From positions 1-16,262 of the forward strand of contig JAGZZN010000041.1 of the NCBI GenBank assembly GCA_018377375.1: a stretch of 16,262 bases of DNA. Direction: 5' to 3'. A program made the translations under genes and the position numbers. Shown here in pieces: positions 7,359-14,764 of this stretch; within the stretch, counting starts at the first letter, position 1; the number at the start of each line of letters is the position of its first letter. Source of the stretch: Streptococcus parasanguinis (GTDB lineage Bacteria; Bacillota; Bacilli; Lactobacillales; Streptococcaceae). The notes under the pieces are model-generated. The model was given only the letters and a program-made list of their open reading frames with translations, had not been told where the DNA came from and did no database searches.

Positions 7359-7928
7359 TTATTCAGCTGATGAAGATGAAGAGATATAAGGTGAAATCAT
7401 CTTATATGCACTTTCAAGAGCTTGTTTCATAGTGTCACGTCCAGATTTCAATTGTTGTGCAAAAGCAGTACGTCCTTGTTCAGGAACAACTGTATCATCT
7501 GAACCACCAGTTGAAAGCGCCGTATCAAATTGAGTTTTTGATTCGTCCAATGTCTTGAGAGCTGGCTCTACTTGTTGAGTATATATAGATCTATGTGATT
7601 CTGGAATTTGATCGCCAAGATCTTGAGCATATTTTTTATAGTTATCCACTAATTTACTATAAAGAGTTTTCATATCACCAATTGTTTTGGCGTTATCGAT
7701 TTCTTCATCAGTCAACAAGACAATTTCTGGAATTTTAACAGAAGAGGTTGCTGATTTAGATGATTTTGATGAACTGCTTGATTTGCTTTCTGAAGTAGAT
7801 GATTTTTCTACTTTGCTAGAAGAAGCTTTTGCATCTTTGCTTGATGATTCTGAAGCAGTTTTACCAGAACAAGCTGCTAACGTTGCAACTGACAAGAGAG
7901 CCACACCGGCTGTAAGAAGTTTTTTCAT
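7359..7928 (-). CDS. Small Ser/Lys-rich lipoprotein of unknown function
   Basis: The protein has 189 aa. A type II signal peptide MKKLLTAGVALLSVATLAAC places the lipidated cysteine at residue 20. Residues 21-64 are a low-complexity Ser/Lys linker typical of a spacer across the wall. Residues 66-180 look helical (LTDEEIDNAKTIGDMKTLYSKLVDNYKKYAQDL region), and the tail is Ser-rich. The start is set by the AGGAG site at about 7937 and the signal peptide; the open frame runs 20 codons further upstream but through the promoter. It is monocistronic, with a consensus promoter and a terminator. I do not recognise the family. Its position just upstream of bceAB may be chance, since the terminator separates them. 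Confidence 0.88.
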   Translation of the reverse strand: MKKLLTAGVALLSVATLAACSGKTASESSSKDAKASSSKVEKSSTSESKSSSSSKSSKSATSSVKIPEIVLLTDEEIDNAKTIGDMKTLYSKLVDNYKKYAQDLGDQIPESHRSIYTQQVEPALKTLDESKTQFDTALSTGGSDDTVVPEQGRTAFAQQLKSGRDTMKQALESAYKMISPYISSSSSAE

Positions 7929-7959
7929 ATTTTTTCTCCTATAAATAAAGAATGAATAT

Positions 7960-7988
7960 ATTTTAAATGATTTTCCTTTAATTGTCAA
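7960..7988 (-). promoter_or_regulatory. Strong promoter of the Ser-rich lipoprotein gene
   Basis: On the minus strand there is a perfect TTGACA (7983-7988), a 17-base spacer and TAAAAT (7960-7965). The start codon lies about 30 bases downstream of the -10. Confidence 0.8.
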
Positions 7989-8102
7989 ACATTTTCTGTT
8001 TTCAAATACTTATGCACCGCTAATTATCACTAGTTTTTAACATATTTTATATCCTAAAAATTATTTCTTTTATTGTATTTTTATTCATTATTTGAATAAA
8101 CA

Positions 8103-8131
8103 AAACCAGAAAAACAGTCTTTTTCTGGTTT
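8103..8131 (-). terminator. Terminator downstream of the DUF4767-like lipoprotein gene
   Basis: AAACCAGAAAAA (8103-8114) pairs perfectly with TTTTTCTGGTTT (8120-8131), loop CAGTC. The stem ends in TTT and continues TGTTT on the minus strand, 10 bases after the stop codon. Confidence 0.8.
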
Positions 8132-8141
8132 ATTCTTCTTT

Positions 8142-9260
8142 TTATTGATGAAGCAACTGTGTAAATTCTTCTTGAAGTTCCTTGTTATCCGTTGGTTTTA
8201 GATACATTTTTCCACCATTGGTCGTTGGAGAATGAAAGACAATGCCTTCTCCTGTATCTGTAATGGCAAAGAAATAACTATGCACATCTGGATACTTGTC
8301 CCAATTGCTATAGCGTTCTACGATTCGGTATTTTGCATTTCCTTGGCCAGTATCTGTATAAATAGCATCCATCTTGCTATTGTCCCCTAGAGTATAGAGG
8401 TTGTCTGGTCCTACATCACCGCCAGCAATGCCTTTTTGGTAGTTGGGTTGCCCCATCTTTTCGCCCCAGGTCTTCATAAATTCTGCTAATTTTGCTGATT
8501 TTTCAGCATTCCAAGGCGTTTTCTCCTGGCTTTGGGTACCGCCTCCTGATGGTGTGCTTTCAAAGGTTTGCCAGTCAAAACTCTTGAGGTCCAGTTTATC
8601 CGTATCAGATTTTCCAAAGAGGGCATTCAGATCTGACCCAGGTACCTGAACTTCTTCTTCCTGGACTTTTGTCGCGGCTTGAGGTGCCTTTTCTATTCGT
8701 GAAAGCACGGCTACACCACGGCCAGTTCCCGACAACCAGCTGACTTCCAGGACATCTCCTCCCTTATAAAGGGTTGTCGCATTGCGCGCTCCTCCGTGTC
8801 CAGCGACGAAACCTTCAGCTAGCAGAGTCGGCTTTTGGTCCTTGAGGTAGTAGACTCCTGTCGCAAAGTAGCTCCCATCGGTTTGCTGGTTGGCGATGAT
8901 CATCTCATCTACCCCATCGCTATTTAAGTCCTTAAAGGCATAGCGAACAGCTGCTGGCTGATTGATGACAGTCTCGATCACCCAACTATTGATCATCCGA
9001 TCTTCTTTGGCTAATTCATCATTCAATTTGGAAATAGCATCCAAATCTTTTGAAGTGGCAAAAATCTTTTGGTAGTCTGAAAAGACAGACTGGTATAATT
9101 GTTTGTTGTCTGCTTTTTTCGCTTGTTTCTTTGCTGAAGTCTGGCTGGTTGCAACCTCTTTTTTAGGACTGGACTGGCGCTGGTATCTTTGGTAACATCC
9201 TGTTAACAAGACCATACTCGAAGCCGCTAATCCCAACTGGATCCAATGTTTTCTTTTCAT
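8142..9260 (-). CDS. Lipoprotein with DUF4767-like C-terminal domain
   Basis: The protein has 372 aa. The signal peptide ends LLTGC with the lipidated cysteine at residue 22, followed by a Lys/Ser-rich linker. Residues about 53-205 form a first domain with DLNSDGVDE (111-119), a calcium-loop-like motif seen in VCBS/EF-hand-like repeats. After a Gly/Ser linker near 238-246, residues 250-372 (PWNAEKSAKLAEFMKTWGEKMGQ start) resemble the DUF4767 domain of lactobacillal and streptococcal lipoproteins. The start is supported by AAAGGAG at about 9267. A -10-like TATAAT on the minus strand lies at 9301-9306. It is anchored outside the cell; substrate or partner is unknown. Confidence 0.88.
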   Translation of the reverse strand: MKRKHWIQLGLAASSMVLLTGCYQRYQRQSSPKKEVATSQTSAKKQAKKADNKQLYQSVFSDYQKIFATSKDLDAISKLNDELAKEDRMINSWVIETVINQPAAVRYAFKDLNSDGVDEMIIANQQTDGSYFATGVYYLKDQKPTLLAEGFVAGHGGARNATTLYKGGDVLEVSWLSGTGRGVAVLSRIEKAPQAATKVQEEEVQVPGSDLNALFGKSDTDKLDLKSFDWQTFESTPSGGGTQSQEKTPWNAEKSAKLAEFMKTWGEKMGQPNYQKGIAGGDVGPDNLYTLGDNSKMDAIYTDTGQGNAKYRIVERYSNWDKYPDVHSYFFAITDTGEGIVFHSPTTNGGKMYLKPTDNKELQEEFTQLLHQ

Positions 9261-9307
9261 CTAATCTCCTTTAGTCTCCCTTATTTTCATACTAAACTTT
9301 ATTATAC

Positions 9308-9341
9308 TAAAAAAAAGGTGAGGAAGGAATCCCTTCTTCAC
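9308..9341 (-). terminator. Terminator of the EIIC-hydrolase operon
   Basis: On the minus strand GTGAAGAAGG pairs with CCTTCCTCAC (one mismatch), followed by CTTTTTTTT (complement of 9309-9317). It starts three bases after the stop codon of the hydrolase reading frame. Confidence 0.75.
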
Positions 9342-9343
9342 AC

Positions 9344-10201
9344 TTAGTTTATTTTATTCGGTTTAGCTCGACGATCCGTTTGACTTTCAATATGCTCTTT
9401 CACCAAGGCAACCACCACATCATTGGTTGGAAGGTCCGAGTGCTGGGCATCTTCCCCCGTCACCGTAATCTCCGTATAGCTAGCTGCTTGGTTTTGGTAG
9501 ATATATTTCCCAGCAGAAACACTGGCATCTGGGACCAACTCATCGGAATCATAGGTGATGGTTCCTGCTACTGAATACATATAAAGCGTATTAGGGGATG
9601 GCTTCTTTTCCCTTGATAAAATCGGCTAACATCTCAGATTTGTTTTGAATATTGGTTTCCGTGAAATTATAGGGAGTTCCGATGGTCATGAGGGTCTTTA
9701 GATCCACATCATAATCTCCTAGATAATTTTCGATAAAGGCTGTATAAATCAAGCCCCCGTTAGAATGACCCAAGCCCTTGAAATTATAAAATTGTATTTT
9801 TCTTGAAGGGCTTCAAAGGCTTGATTGAATAGTTTAGCCTGCTTTTTAATATTGCTATAGCCATCTTTGTTGTTTTCAAAACCAACCACAATCACTGGTT
9901 CATTGTCCTTGGCATCAATACTACCGCTATAGGTGATTTGCCCATCATTCCATACCTTGACCTTGAGAAGACTGTGCTTGGTGCCTTGGCGGCCTTGGTT
10001 GAGCTTGGTCACCAAGCCATCAAAGCGGTTCTCTGTTGATGAGCTTCCTGGAATCATGATGATGGGCGACAGTTTGGAATTATAAAATTTCTCGATTTTT
10101 GAAACATTGGTTCGAGTCCAGCTATAAGAAGGAATGGCTAAACCGATCAAGAAAAGACAGACCAAAGTGAGGACGATGGCTGTTTTTTTAGAGACTTTCA
10201 T
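9344..10201 (-). pseudogene. DUF915-type alpha/beta hydrolase, interrupted by two frameshifts
   Basis: Three partial frames join into one protein of about 285 aa. Frame 1 (10201 to about 9785) gives an N-terminal membrane anchor or signal (residues 1-27), the oxyanion region IMIPGSSSTENRFD, and IVVGFENNKDGYSNIKKQAKLF. Frame 2 (about 9785-9594) carries the nucleophile elbow GHSNGG and TLMTIGTPYNF. Frame 3 (9593-9344) carries the acid region YDSDELVPD and the catalytic-His region DAQHSDLP. One base is missing near 9781-9792, so frame 1 stops at 9749; one extra base in the GGGG run at 9594-9597 restores the original frame. The family contains secreted or cell-surface hydrolases. The ribosome site AAAGGAG is intact and the start overlaps the EIIC gene by 14 bases. 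Either this is a recent pseudogene or the bases are assembly errors in short runs. Confidence 0.88.
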
Positions 10202-11480
10202 CGCTTTCTCCTTTCACTTTTAGATCTTTTCGAATACGATTTCCCATGCGGACAAATGGTAGATAAAGGAGCACGTCTATCGCAAAACAAAGTATACTCA
10301 CAGCTAAGGCTCTCAGACTTCCTCCCGTTCCAATGAAAGCATAGAGAAGGCTAGGAGTCCCATCCGGCACTGGATAGACGGCTGCTGGCATCAGCTTAAA
10401 GCACAAAGCCACAGCAGCGATGGCCATATTGACCAAGGGGATCAATAAGAAGGGAATCACATATAGAAGATTGAACAGGACTGGAATCCCTACCATGAAG
10501 GGGGCACCGTTATTAAAGAGGCCTGGAAAAATACTGAGGAGACTGACCTTCTTGTCCTTTCGACTGTGGGAGACCAGTAAGATCGCTACCAAAAGTGCTA
10601 GGACAGCGCCAATTCCAGCTACCATGCCAAAACTCCGATACAAATTGGTCAAAGTATAGAGATGAGGAATCCCCGTCGTTGTATGATGGGTCACAGCGTA
10701 ATTCAGATTTTCTAAAGCAAAACTGTCATCCACAATTGAGTTTAGGGCAAAAGCCTGACTGTTGCCGACCCAAGCTGATAAGCCACTGAAGAACCCCATG
10801 ACAAAGGTAGACAGGAGATGATGACTGCTTTGAGTCAGAAAACTAAAGAATTGACCGATCATTTGAAAAATACGGTACTGATTGCCAAGAAGGAGGAGAA
10901 TATTCAGGCTAACCCCTAGAACCAAGGACAAGAAAATGGGACGCACAGTCTTGGGCTGATAGATAAAGTCTTTGTCCACAATCTGGTCGTCACTAGCCTT
11001 GGATAGTCGAAAGATCTGTCCGATTAGATAGCCTAAAACAATGGCTAAGAGGATATTGGTCGTCGCAGGTAAGTTAATTCGCGTCAGTTGCCCATCATTG
11101 AGTGGTCCCACCAACAATTCCTGAGACCCTACAATCAAGCTGACCAAAAGAGCAGTCACGCCGGCTGTCCCCGTACTTCTACCATAGTGCCCAGCTGTAT
11201 ATTTCCCAGCGAAGTAGGTTGCTAAAGGCCCTGCTAGACCTCCTAGAAAGCTAGAAAAATTAATGAGGACCTGCCTCATGGCCTGATCCCATGGCAACCA
11301 ACTATCCATCGAAAAGAGCTGATGGATATAGCCTCGATCGGAAAAGACCGATAAGGCAATCACTCGAACGATTCCTGAAAATAAGAAAAAAGGAAATAAG
11401 GAAACGAGGGTTTTCTGGGATATTTGAATCAAACTTTTTTCTCGTAACCAGAAAAACTTCTGGACTAAATACTTAGTCAT
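10188..11480 (-). CDS. PTS EIIC-like membrane protein, cellobiose family, standalone
   Basis: The protein has 430 aa and about ten hydrophobic segments. It has the length and C-terminal pattern of lactose/cellobiose-type EIIC permeases (FPGLFNNGAPFMVGIPVLFN, residues 318-337). In typical members this stretch reads FNINEP, whose Glu binds the sugar; here the Glu position is Ala 326. No EIIA or EIIB domain is fused or encoded nearby, so ordinary PTS transport is doubtful. It is cotranscribed with the downstream hydrolase (14-base overlap). ATG 11480, with AGGGGG upstream, is preferred. A GTG at 11504 would give 8 more residues but lies only about 18 bases below the -10 promoter element, leaving little room for a leader. 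Confidence 0.82.
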   Translation of the reverse strand: MTKYLVQKFFWLREKSLIQISQKTLVSLFPFFLFSGIVRVIALSVFSDRGYIHQLFSMDSWLPWDQAMRQVLINFSSFLGGLAGPLATYFAGKYTAGHYGRSTGTAGVTALLVSLIVGSQELLVGPLNDGQLTRINLPATTNILLAIVLGYLIGQIFRLSKASDDQIVDKDFIYQPKTVRPIFLSLVLGVSLNILLLLGNQYRIFQMIGQFFSFLTQSSHHLLSTFVMGFFSGLSAWVGNSQAFALNSIVDDSFALENLNYAVTHHTTTGIPHLYTLTNLYRSFGMVAGIGAVLALLVAILLVSHSRKDKKVSLLSIFPGLFNNGAPFMVGIPVLFNLLYVIPFLLIPLVNMAIAAVALCFKLMPAAVYPVPDGTPSLLYAFIGTGGSLRALAVSILCFAIDVLLYLPFVRMGNRIRKDLKVKGESDESL

Positions 11481-11522
11481 GGCGCCCCCTATTGGTGTGT
11501 TCACGTTGCTTGCTTTCTTCTT

Positions 11523-11531
11523 ATTATATCA
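11523..11531 (-). promoter_or_regulatory. Extended -10 promoter of the EIIC-hydrolase operon
   Basis: On the minus strand TGATATAAT (11523-11531) is a full extended -10 element; no convincing -35 is present. The predicted transcript starts near 11516, about 35 bases before ATG 11480. Confidence 0.6.
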
Positions 11532-11614
11532 TAGTGGTGAGCAATCCCTTTCATTTGAAAAAGCACCATCTTTTGAGAATACTTTTAAAATTTTCACAAT
11601 TTTTCAAAAACTCT

Positions 11615-11643
11615 TTGACAGAGATCTTCATTTCCTCTATACT
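11615..11643 (+). promoter_or_regulatory. Consensus promoter of the drug exporter gene
   Basis: A perfect -35 TTGACA (11615-11620), a 17-base spacer and TATACT (11638-11643). Such a strong core promoter directly followed by a palindrome suggests control mainly by repression. Confidence 0.85.
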
Positions 11644-11644
11644 A

Positions 11645-11660
11645 TTTGTTAGCTAACAAA
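11645..11660. promoter_or_regulatory. Perfect 16-bp palindromic operator at the exporter transcription start
   Basis: TTTGTTAGCTAACAAA reads the same on both strands and begins two bases after the -10, covering the expected start site. Size and TTAGCTAA core resemble operators of MarR-type (or TetR-type) repressors. No such regulator is encoded in this window. Confidence 0.7.
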
Positions 11661-11792
11661 ACGATGAATCAGGTTAACGTCGGTCCTGCTATGCTCATAG
11701 CAATTGGATTTGACGGGAAATGAGATCGCTACGATGAATTTTCAGACCATTTTTACAACATTATAGGAAGATTTAGGAGGAATCAGACGTCT
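11661..11792 (+). other. Exporter mRNA leader with two small ORFs
   Basis: About 130 bases separate the operator from the exporter start. ATG 11664 to TGA 11723 encodes MNQVNVGPAMLIAIGFDGK (19 aa). ATG 11734 to TAG 11766 encodes MNFQTIFTTL (10 aa). Both starts lie in ACGATGAAT, and neither has a strong Shine-Dalgarno site. Within the first ORF GCTATG (11688-11693) and CATAGC (11696-11701) form a short hairpin. The exporter site AGGAGG (11775-11780) is 12 bases before its ATG, longer than usual. No known riboswitch was recognised. Confidence 0.4.
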
Positions 11793-13187
11793 ATGTCACA
11801 AGAAAAAATTTCAGCCAAGGTCTTGTTCGCGATCTTTGCGACAGGGATCCTGTCCTTTTGCGGGGTGGCTGGAGAAACTGCCATGAACATCACCTTCCCG
11901 ATATTGATGAAGGAATTTGAGATCAATACCGCAACCGTCCAGTGGGTTACGACCATCTATCTTCTAGTGGTTGCCTGTGTGGTCCCCTTATCTGCTTATC
12001 TCAAGCGTTCCTTTAAAATGAAGTCCATCTTTTTAGTTGGAAATCTCCTATCTGTTTTAGGTGTTCTTATCGACTTCTTAGCTCCAAATTTTGGCTTTGT
12101 GGTCCTGGGGCGATTGGTCCAAGGAATGGGGGTTGGTTTTGCCCTCCCTCTGATGTTTAATATCATTTTAGAACAAGTCCCAAAACGTAAGATCGGTCTC
12201 ATGATGGGAGTGGGGACCTTGATTACAGCCATTGCACCCGCTATTGGTCCTACTGTCGGGGGACTCTTAACAGCTAACTTCGGCTGGCGGTCCATCTTTT
12301 TAGTTCAATTCCCGATCCTTCTAGCTTCGCTGGTTGCAGGACTTCGCTCCATTGAGCAAATCAGTACAGTCAAGCGGGAAACGCTTGATATCGTGAGCCT
12401 TCTTGCTATCATTGCCCTTTTCTTAGGGTTGATTCTAGGTATTCATGGCCTAGCGGATCATGCGTTCTTCAGTTTTTCTGTGCTTGGTTGGCTGATGATC
12501 GGAACCTTGGGACTGGTCCTTTTGGTCTGGCGGTCCAATCAGTTAGAGACTCCCATTATCAATCTTTCTATTTTAAAAAATCATCGTCTCACTGGCCATA
12601 TTCTAGCTTTCTTCACCTTTCAATTAGGCTCTCTTGCCATGAGTTTTCTTCTTCCTAATTATATCCAATTGGTCAACCACTCAAGCACGACGCTTGCAGC
12701 CTTGATGCTGCTTCCAGGAGCCATCATTGGAGCTGGCTTTGCTCCTTTCTCTGGTCTCATTTTAGATAAGTTGGGGGCCCGCAAACCGATTCTCCTTGGT
12801 GCTGCTTTCATCCTTCTGGCCCATTTCCACTTCACCCTCTTAGGCCTGAAGCTGACAAATGGCTTGATTCTCATCTTTTACATGCTCTTCATGACCGGTA
12901 TGGGACTTGCCTTTGGCAATATCATGACAAACGGACAAAAACAACTCTCTCTGGAAGAGCAACCCGATGCGAACGCAATCTTTAATACTTTGCAACAATT
13001 TGCAGGTGCTGTTGGAACAACTCTGGCTTCTTTGATCGTTGCCATGAGCCAAGCCAATCAAAAGCTGGATTTCACCCAAGCCACAGCTAAAGGAAGTCGC
13101 AACGGTTTCATGGCCTTATTTGCCTTAGGTATTTTCCAACTCCTTCTCTTATTTTGGGTGGTGGGAAAAGATAATGAAAACAACTAA
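11793..13187 (+). CDS. MFS multidrug exporter, DHA2 (EmrB/QacA/LmrB) family
   Basis: The protein has 464 aa with about 14 hydrophobic segments, the size and layout of DHA2 proton-driven drug exporters. Landmarks are the acidic and Asn residues of GETAMNITFPIL (27-38, segment 1), the loop motif GRLVQGMGVG (106-115), and the antiporter motif C region AIAPAIGPTVGGLL (146-159), which is diagnostic for export. It acts in the membrane to expel toxic compounds by proton antiport; substrates cannot be read. It is transcribed alone, from a consensus promoter under a palindromic operator, and ends in a strong terminator, consistent with an inducible resistance gene. Confidence 0.9.
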   Translation: MSQEKISAKVLFAIFATGILSFCGVAGETAMNITFPILMKEFEINTATVQWVTTIYLLVVACVVPLSAYLKRSFKMKSIFLVGNLLSVLGVLIDFLAPNFGFVVLGRLVQGMGVGFALPLMFNIILEQVPKRKIGLMMGVGTLITAIAPAIGPTVGGLLTANFGWRSIFLVQFPILLASLVAGLRSIEQISTVKRETLDIVSLLAIIALFLGLILGIHGLADHAFFSFSVLGWLMIGTLGLVLLVWRSNQLETPIINLSILKNHRLTGHILAFFTFQLGSLAMSFLLPNYIQLVNHSSTTLAALMLLPGAIIGAGFAPFSGLILDKLGARKPILLGAAFILLAHFHFTLLGLKLTNGLILIFYMLFMTGMGLAFGNIMTNGQKQLSLEEQPDANAIFNTLQQFAGAVGTTLASLIVAMSQANQKLDFTQATAKGSRNGFMALFALGIFQLLLLFWVVGKDNENN

Positions 13188-13198
13188 CTTATCTCGTC

Positions 13199-13227
13199 AA
13201 AAAACAGCAGGAAGCCTGCTGTTTTTT
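13199..13227 (+). terminator. Strong terminator of the drug exporter gene
   Basis: AAAAAACAGCAGG (13199-13211) pairs perfectly with CCTGCTGTTTTTT (13215-13227), 13 bp, loop AAG, the T-run being part of the stem and following tail. Confidence 0.92.
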
Positions 13228-13228
13228 G

Positions 13229-13288
13229 TTATCCTTTCCGCACTCGCGTTAGAATGCCATCAGGATCCTCAAAAATTATGCACTTCTG
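13229..13288 (-). pseudogene. Remnant of a VOC/glyoxalase-family gene (C-terminal end)
   Basis: Read on the minus strand, 13288-13229 encodes QKCIIFEDPDGILTRVRKG followed by TAA. The FEDPDG-x-L pattern is the typical last strand of VOC proteins (glyoxalase/bleomycin-resistance fold), which end a few residues later, as here. Just upstream is an in-frame TAG (13289-13291) and no further recognisable coding. The rest of the gene appears lost. It is only 19 codons, so chance resemblance is possible. Confidence 0.5.
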
Positions 13289-13411
13289 CTAAATAAACCT
13301 TGATAGGATAGGTGTATGTCAAATTCTCTCTCCATTTTGCTTGTAATGTCAAATTTTACAACTAAAAGGTTCCATTAAATTGTCTAACTTTTATCATTTG
13401 AGTTAAAATCC

Positions 13412-13440
13412 TTGATTTCTTTCTGTATTTTATTTATAAT
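13412..13440 (+). promoter_or_regulatory. Promoter of the VIT-family transporter gene
   Basis: TTGATT (13412-13417), a 17-base spacer and TATAAT (13435-13440). The start codon at 13470 follows 30 bases later with an AAAGGAG ribosome site. Confidence 0.78.
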
Positions 13441-13469
13441 CATTCTAAATAAGGAAAAGGAGACATTGT

Positions 13470-14165
13470 ATGACTGAAATAAAACATGGAGTAGATGAAT
13501 CATTTAGCGATCGCTTGAATATTTTGAGAGCTGCGGTTCTAGGGGCCAATGATGGAATCATTTCTATCGCTGGAGTGGTGATCGGGGTGGCCAGTGCCAC
13601 GCATAACATCTGGATCATTTTCTTATCTGGCTTGTCTGCAATTCTGGCCGGTGCCTTTTCGATGGCGGGTGGTGAGTATGTTTCTGTTTCCACACAAAAA
13701 GACACGGAAGAAGCTGCTGTGAACCGCGAACAAGCCTTATTAGATCGTGATCCAAAGTTAGCTAGAGACTCTCTCTACCATGCTTATCTTGAAAATGGAG
13801 AATGTGAAACTTCAGCAAAAATTCTGACAGAGCGGGCCTTTCTGAAACACCCCCTCAAAGCCTTGGTCGAAGAGAAATACGGCATTGAATACGAAGAATT
13901 TACCAATCCTTGGCATGCAGCTGCATCTAGCTTCCTTGCTTTTTCTATTGGTTCCCTTCCTCCAATGCTCTCTATCATTCTCTTTCCAGCTAACTATCGC
14001 ATTCCAGTGACAGTCTTCGTTGTTGGACTATCCTTGATCTTCACTGGCTATAGCAGTGCGAAACTGGGAAAAGCACCTACCAAGCCAGCCATGCTTCGCA
14101 ATCTCATCATTGGCCTTCTCACCATGGGAGTAACCTATTTCTTTGGACAACTCTTTAGTATCTAA
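13470..14165 (+). CDS. VIT1/CCC1-family iron/manganese transporter
   Basis: The protein has 231 aa, normal for bacterial VIT proteins. It has the family N-terminus with LGANDGIISIAGVVIGV (24-40, segment 1), AILAGAFSMAGGEYVSVSTQKDTE (57-80, segment 2 and the conserved GEYVS motif), a charged cytoplasmic region at about 80-145 with many Glu residues that in plant VIT1 binds metal, then three further hydrophobic segments (about 150-172, 178-196, 210-229). The family moves Fe2+ or Mn2+ across membranes, in bacteria probably outward or for detoxification. It is monocistronic, from its own promoter to the terminator at 14170. No Fur-type or MntR-type box was evident. Confidence 0.92.
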   Translation: MTEIKHGVDESFSDRLNILRAAVLGANDGIISIAGVVIGVASATHNIWIIFLSGLSAILAGAFSMAGGEYVSVSTQKDTEEAAVNREQALLDRDPKLARDSLYHAYLENGECETSAKILTERAFLKHPLKALVEEKYGIEYEEFTNPWHAAASSFLAFSIGSLPPMLSIILFPANYRIPVTVFVVGLSLIFTGYSSAKLGKAPTKPAMLRNLIIGLLTMGVTYFFGQLFSI

Positions 14166-14169
14166 AAAG

Positions 14170-14192
14170 CTGAGACTTTTGTCTCAGTTTTT
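14170..14192 (+). terminator. Terminator between the convergent VIT and FMN reductase genes
   Basis: CTGAGAC (14170-14176) pairs with GTCTCAG (14181-14187), loop TTTT, then TTTTT. Flanking A and T runs extend the stem and make it usable from both directions; the opposite gene's stop codon is two bases away. Confidence 0.88.
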
Positions 14193-14193
14193 C

Positions 14194-14733
14194 TTATGCT
14201 TCTAATAAGGCTTGTGCTTGTTTTTCCAGTCCTGCGACCGCTTCATCTGTCAAGATTAATTCACCTGTTCCCCAAGCTTCTGGGTTTACGGTTGTTCCAG
14301 TGAACTCTCCAACTACTTGAGTCCGAACGAATGGCAAGAGCGCTTGGTATGCCGCAAACATTGGTTCGTGTCCGGCATTGGCTACTGAAGAAACCGTTAC
14401 GATCTTGTCTTGAAGGGCAGATGGACCACGCGTTTCTGACAGGTCAAGCGCACGGCTGAGCCAGTCGATCAAGTTTTTCACCACACCTGGAATGGCAAAG
14501 TTATAGACTGGCGAGAAGATCCAGATGGCATCCGCAGCAAGAACTGCATCACGCGCTGCCTGCACAGCAGGCAAGGTTGGTGTTTCCAAATCTTGGTTCA
14601 TCATTGGAATGTCCTTGTAGTCCAAGTAAGTCACCGTTGCTTTTCCTTCCAGAAGGCTTTCTGCTTTCTTAGCCATTTGGTGGTTAAAAGATCCTTGACG
14701 AAGAGATCCGACGATAAATAAAATGTTTTTCAT
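14194..14733 (-). CDS. NADPH-dependent FMN reductase family flavoprotein
   Basis: The protein has 179 aa, the usual flavodoxin-like single domain. The FMN phosphate loop is GSLRQGSFN (residues 9-17). SPVYNFAIPGVVKNLIDW (74-91) is the family's second flavin-contact region. The protein reduces flavins, quinones or azo/nitro compounds with NAD(P)H in the cytoplasm; the physiological substrate cannot be read. The start at 14733 is preceded by AGAGGAAA. It is a single gene with its own promoter, flanked by two TGTTACAA boxes, suggesting redox or quinone-responsive control (inference). Confidence 0.92.
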   Translation of the reverse strand: MKNILFIVGSLRQGSFNHQMAKKAESLLEGKATVTYLDYKDIPMMNQDLETPTLPAVQAARDAVLAADAIWIFSPVYNFAIPGVVKNLIDWLSRALDLSETRGPSALQDKIVTVSSVANAGHEPMFAAYQALLPFVRTQVVGEFTGTTVNPEAWGTGELILTDEAVAGLEKQAQALLEA

Positions 14734-14764
14734 AGTTGTTTCCTCTTTCTGTTGTAAGATTTTT

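Noticed and set aside
11661..11792. Known riboswitch in the exporter leader
   Set aside because: No recognisable aptamer core of a family I know was found, and the only clear dyad is a 6-bp hairpin. Left as an unassigned leader.
11996..12295. Minus-strand open frame inside the drug exporter gene
   Set aside because: Pro/Lys/Arg-rich translation is a typical antisense shadow of a membrane-protein gene; no ribosome site or promoter.
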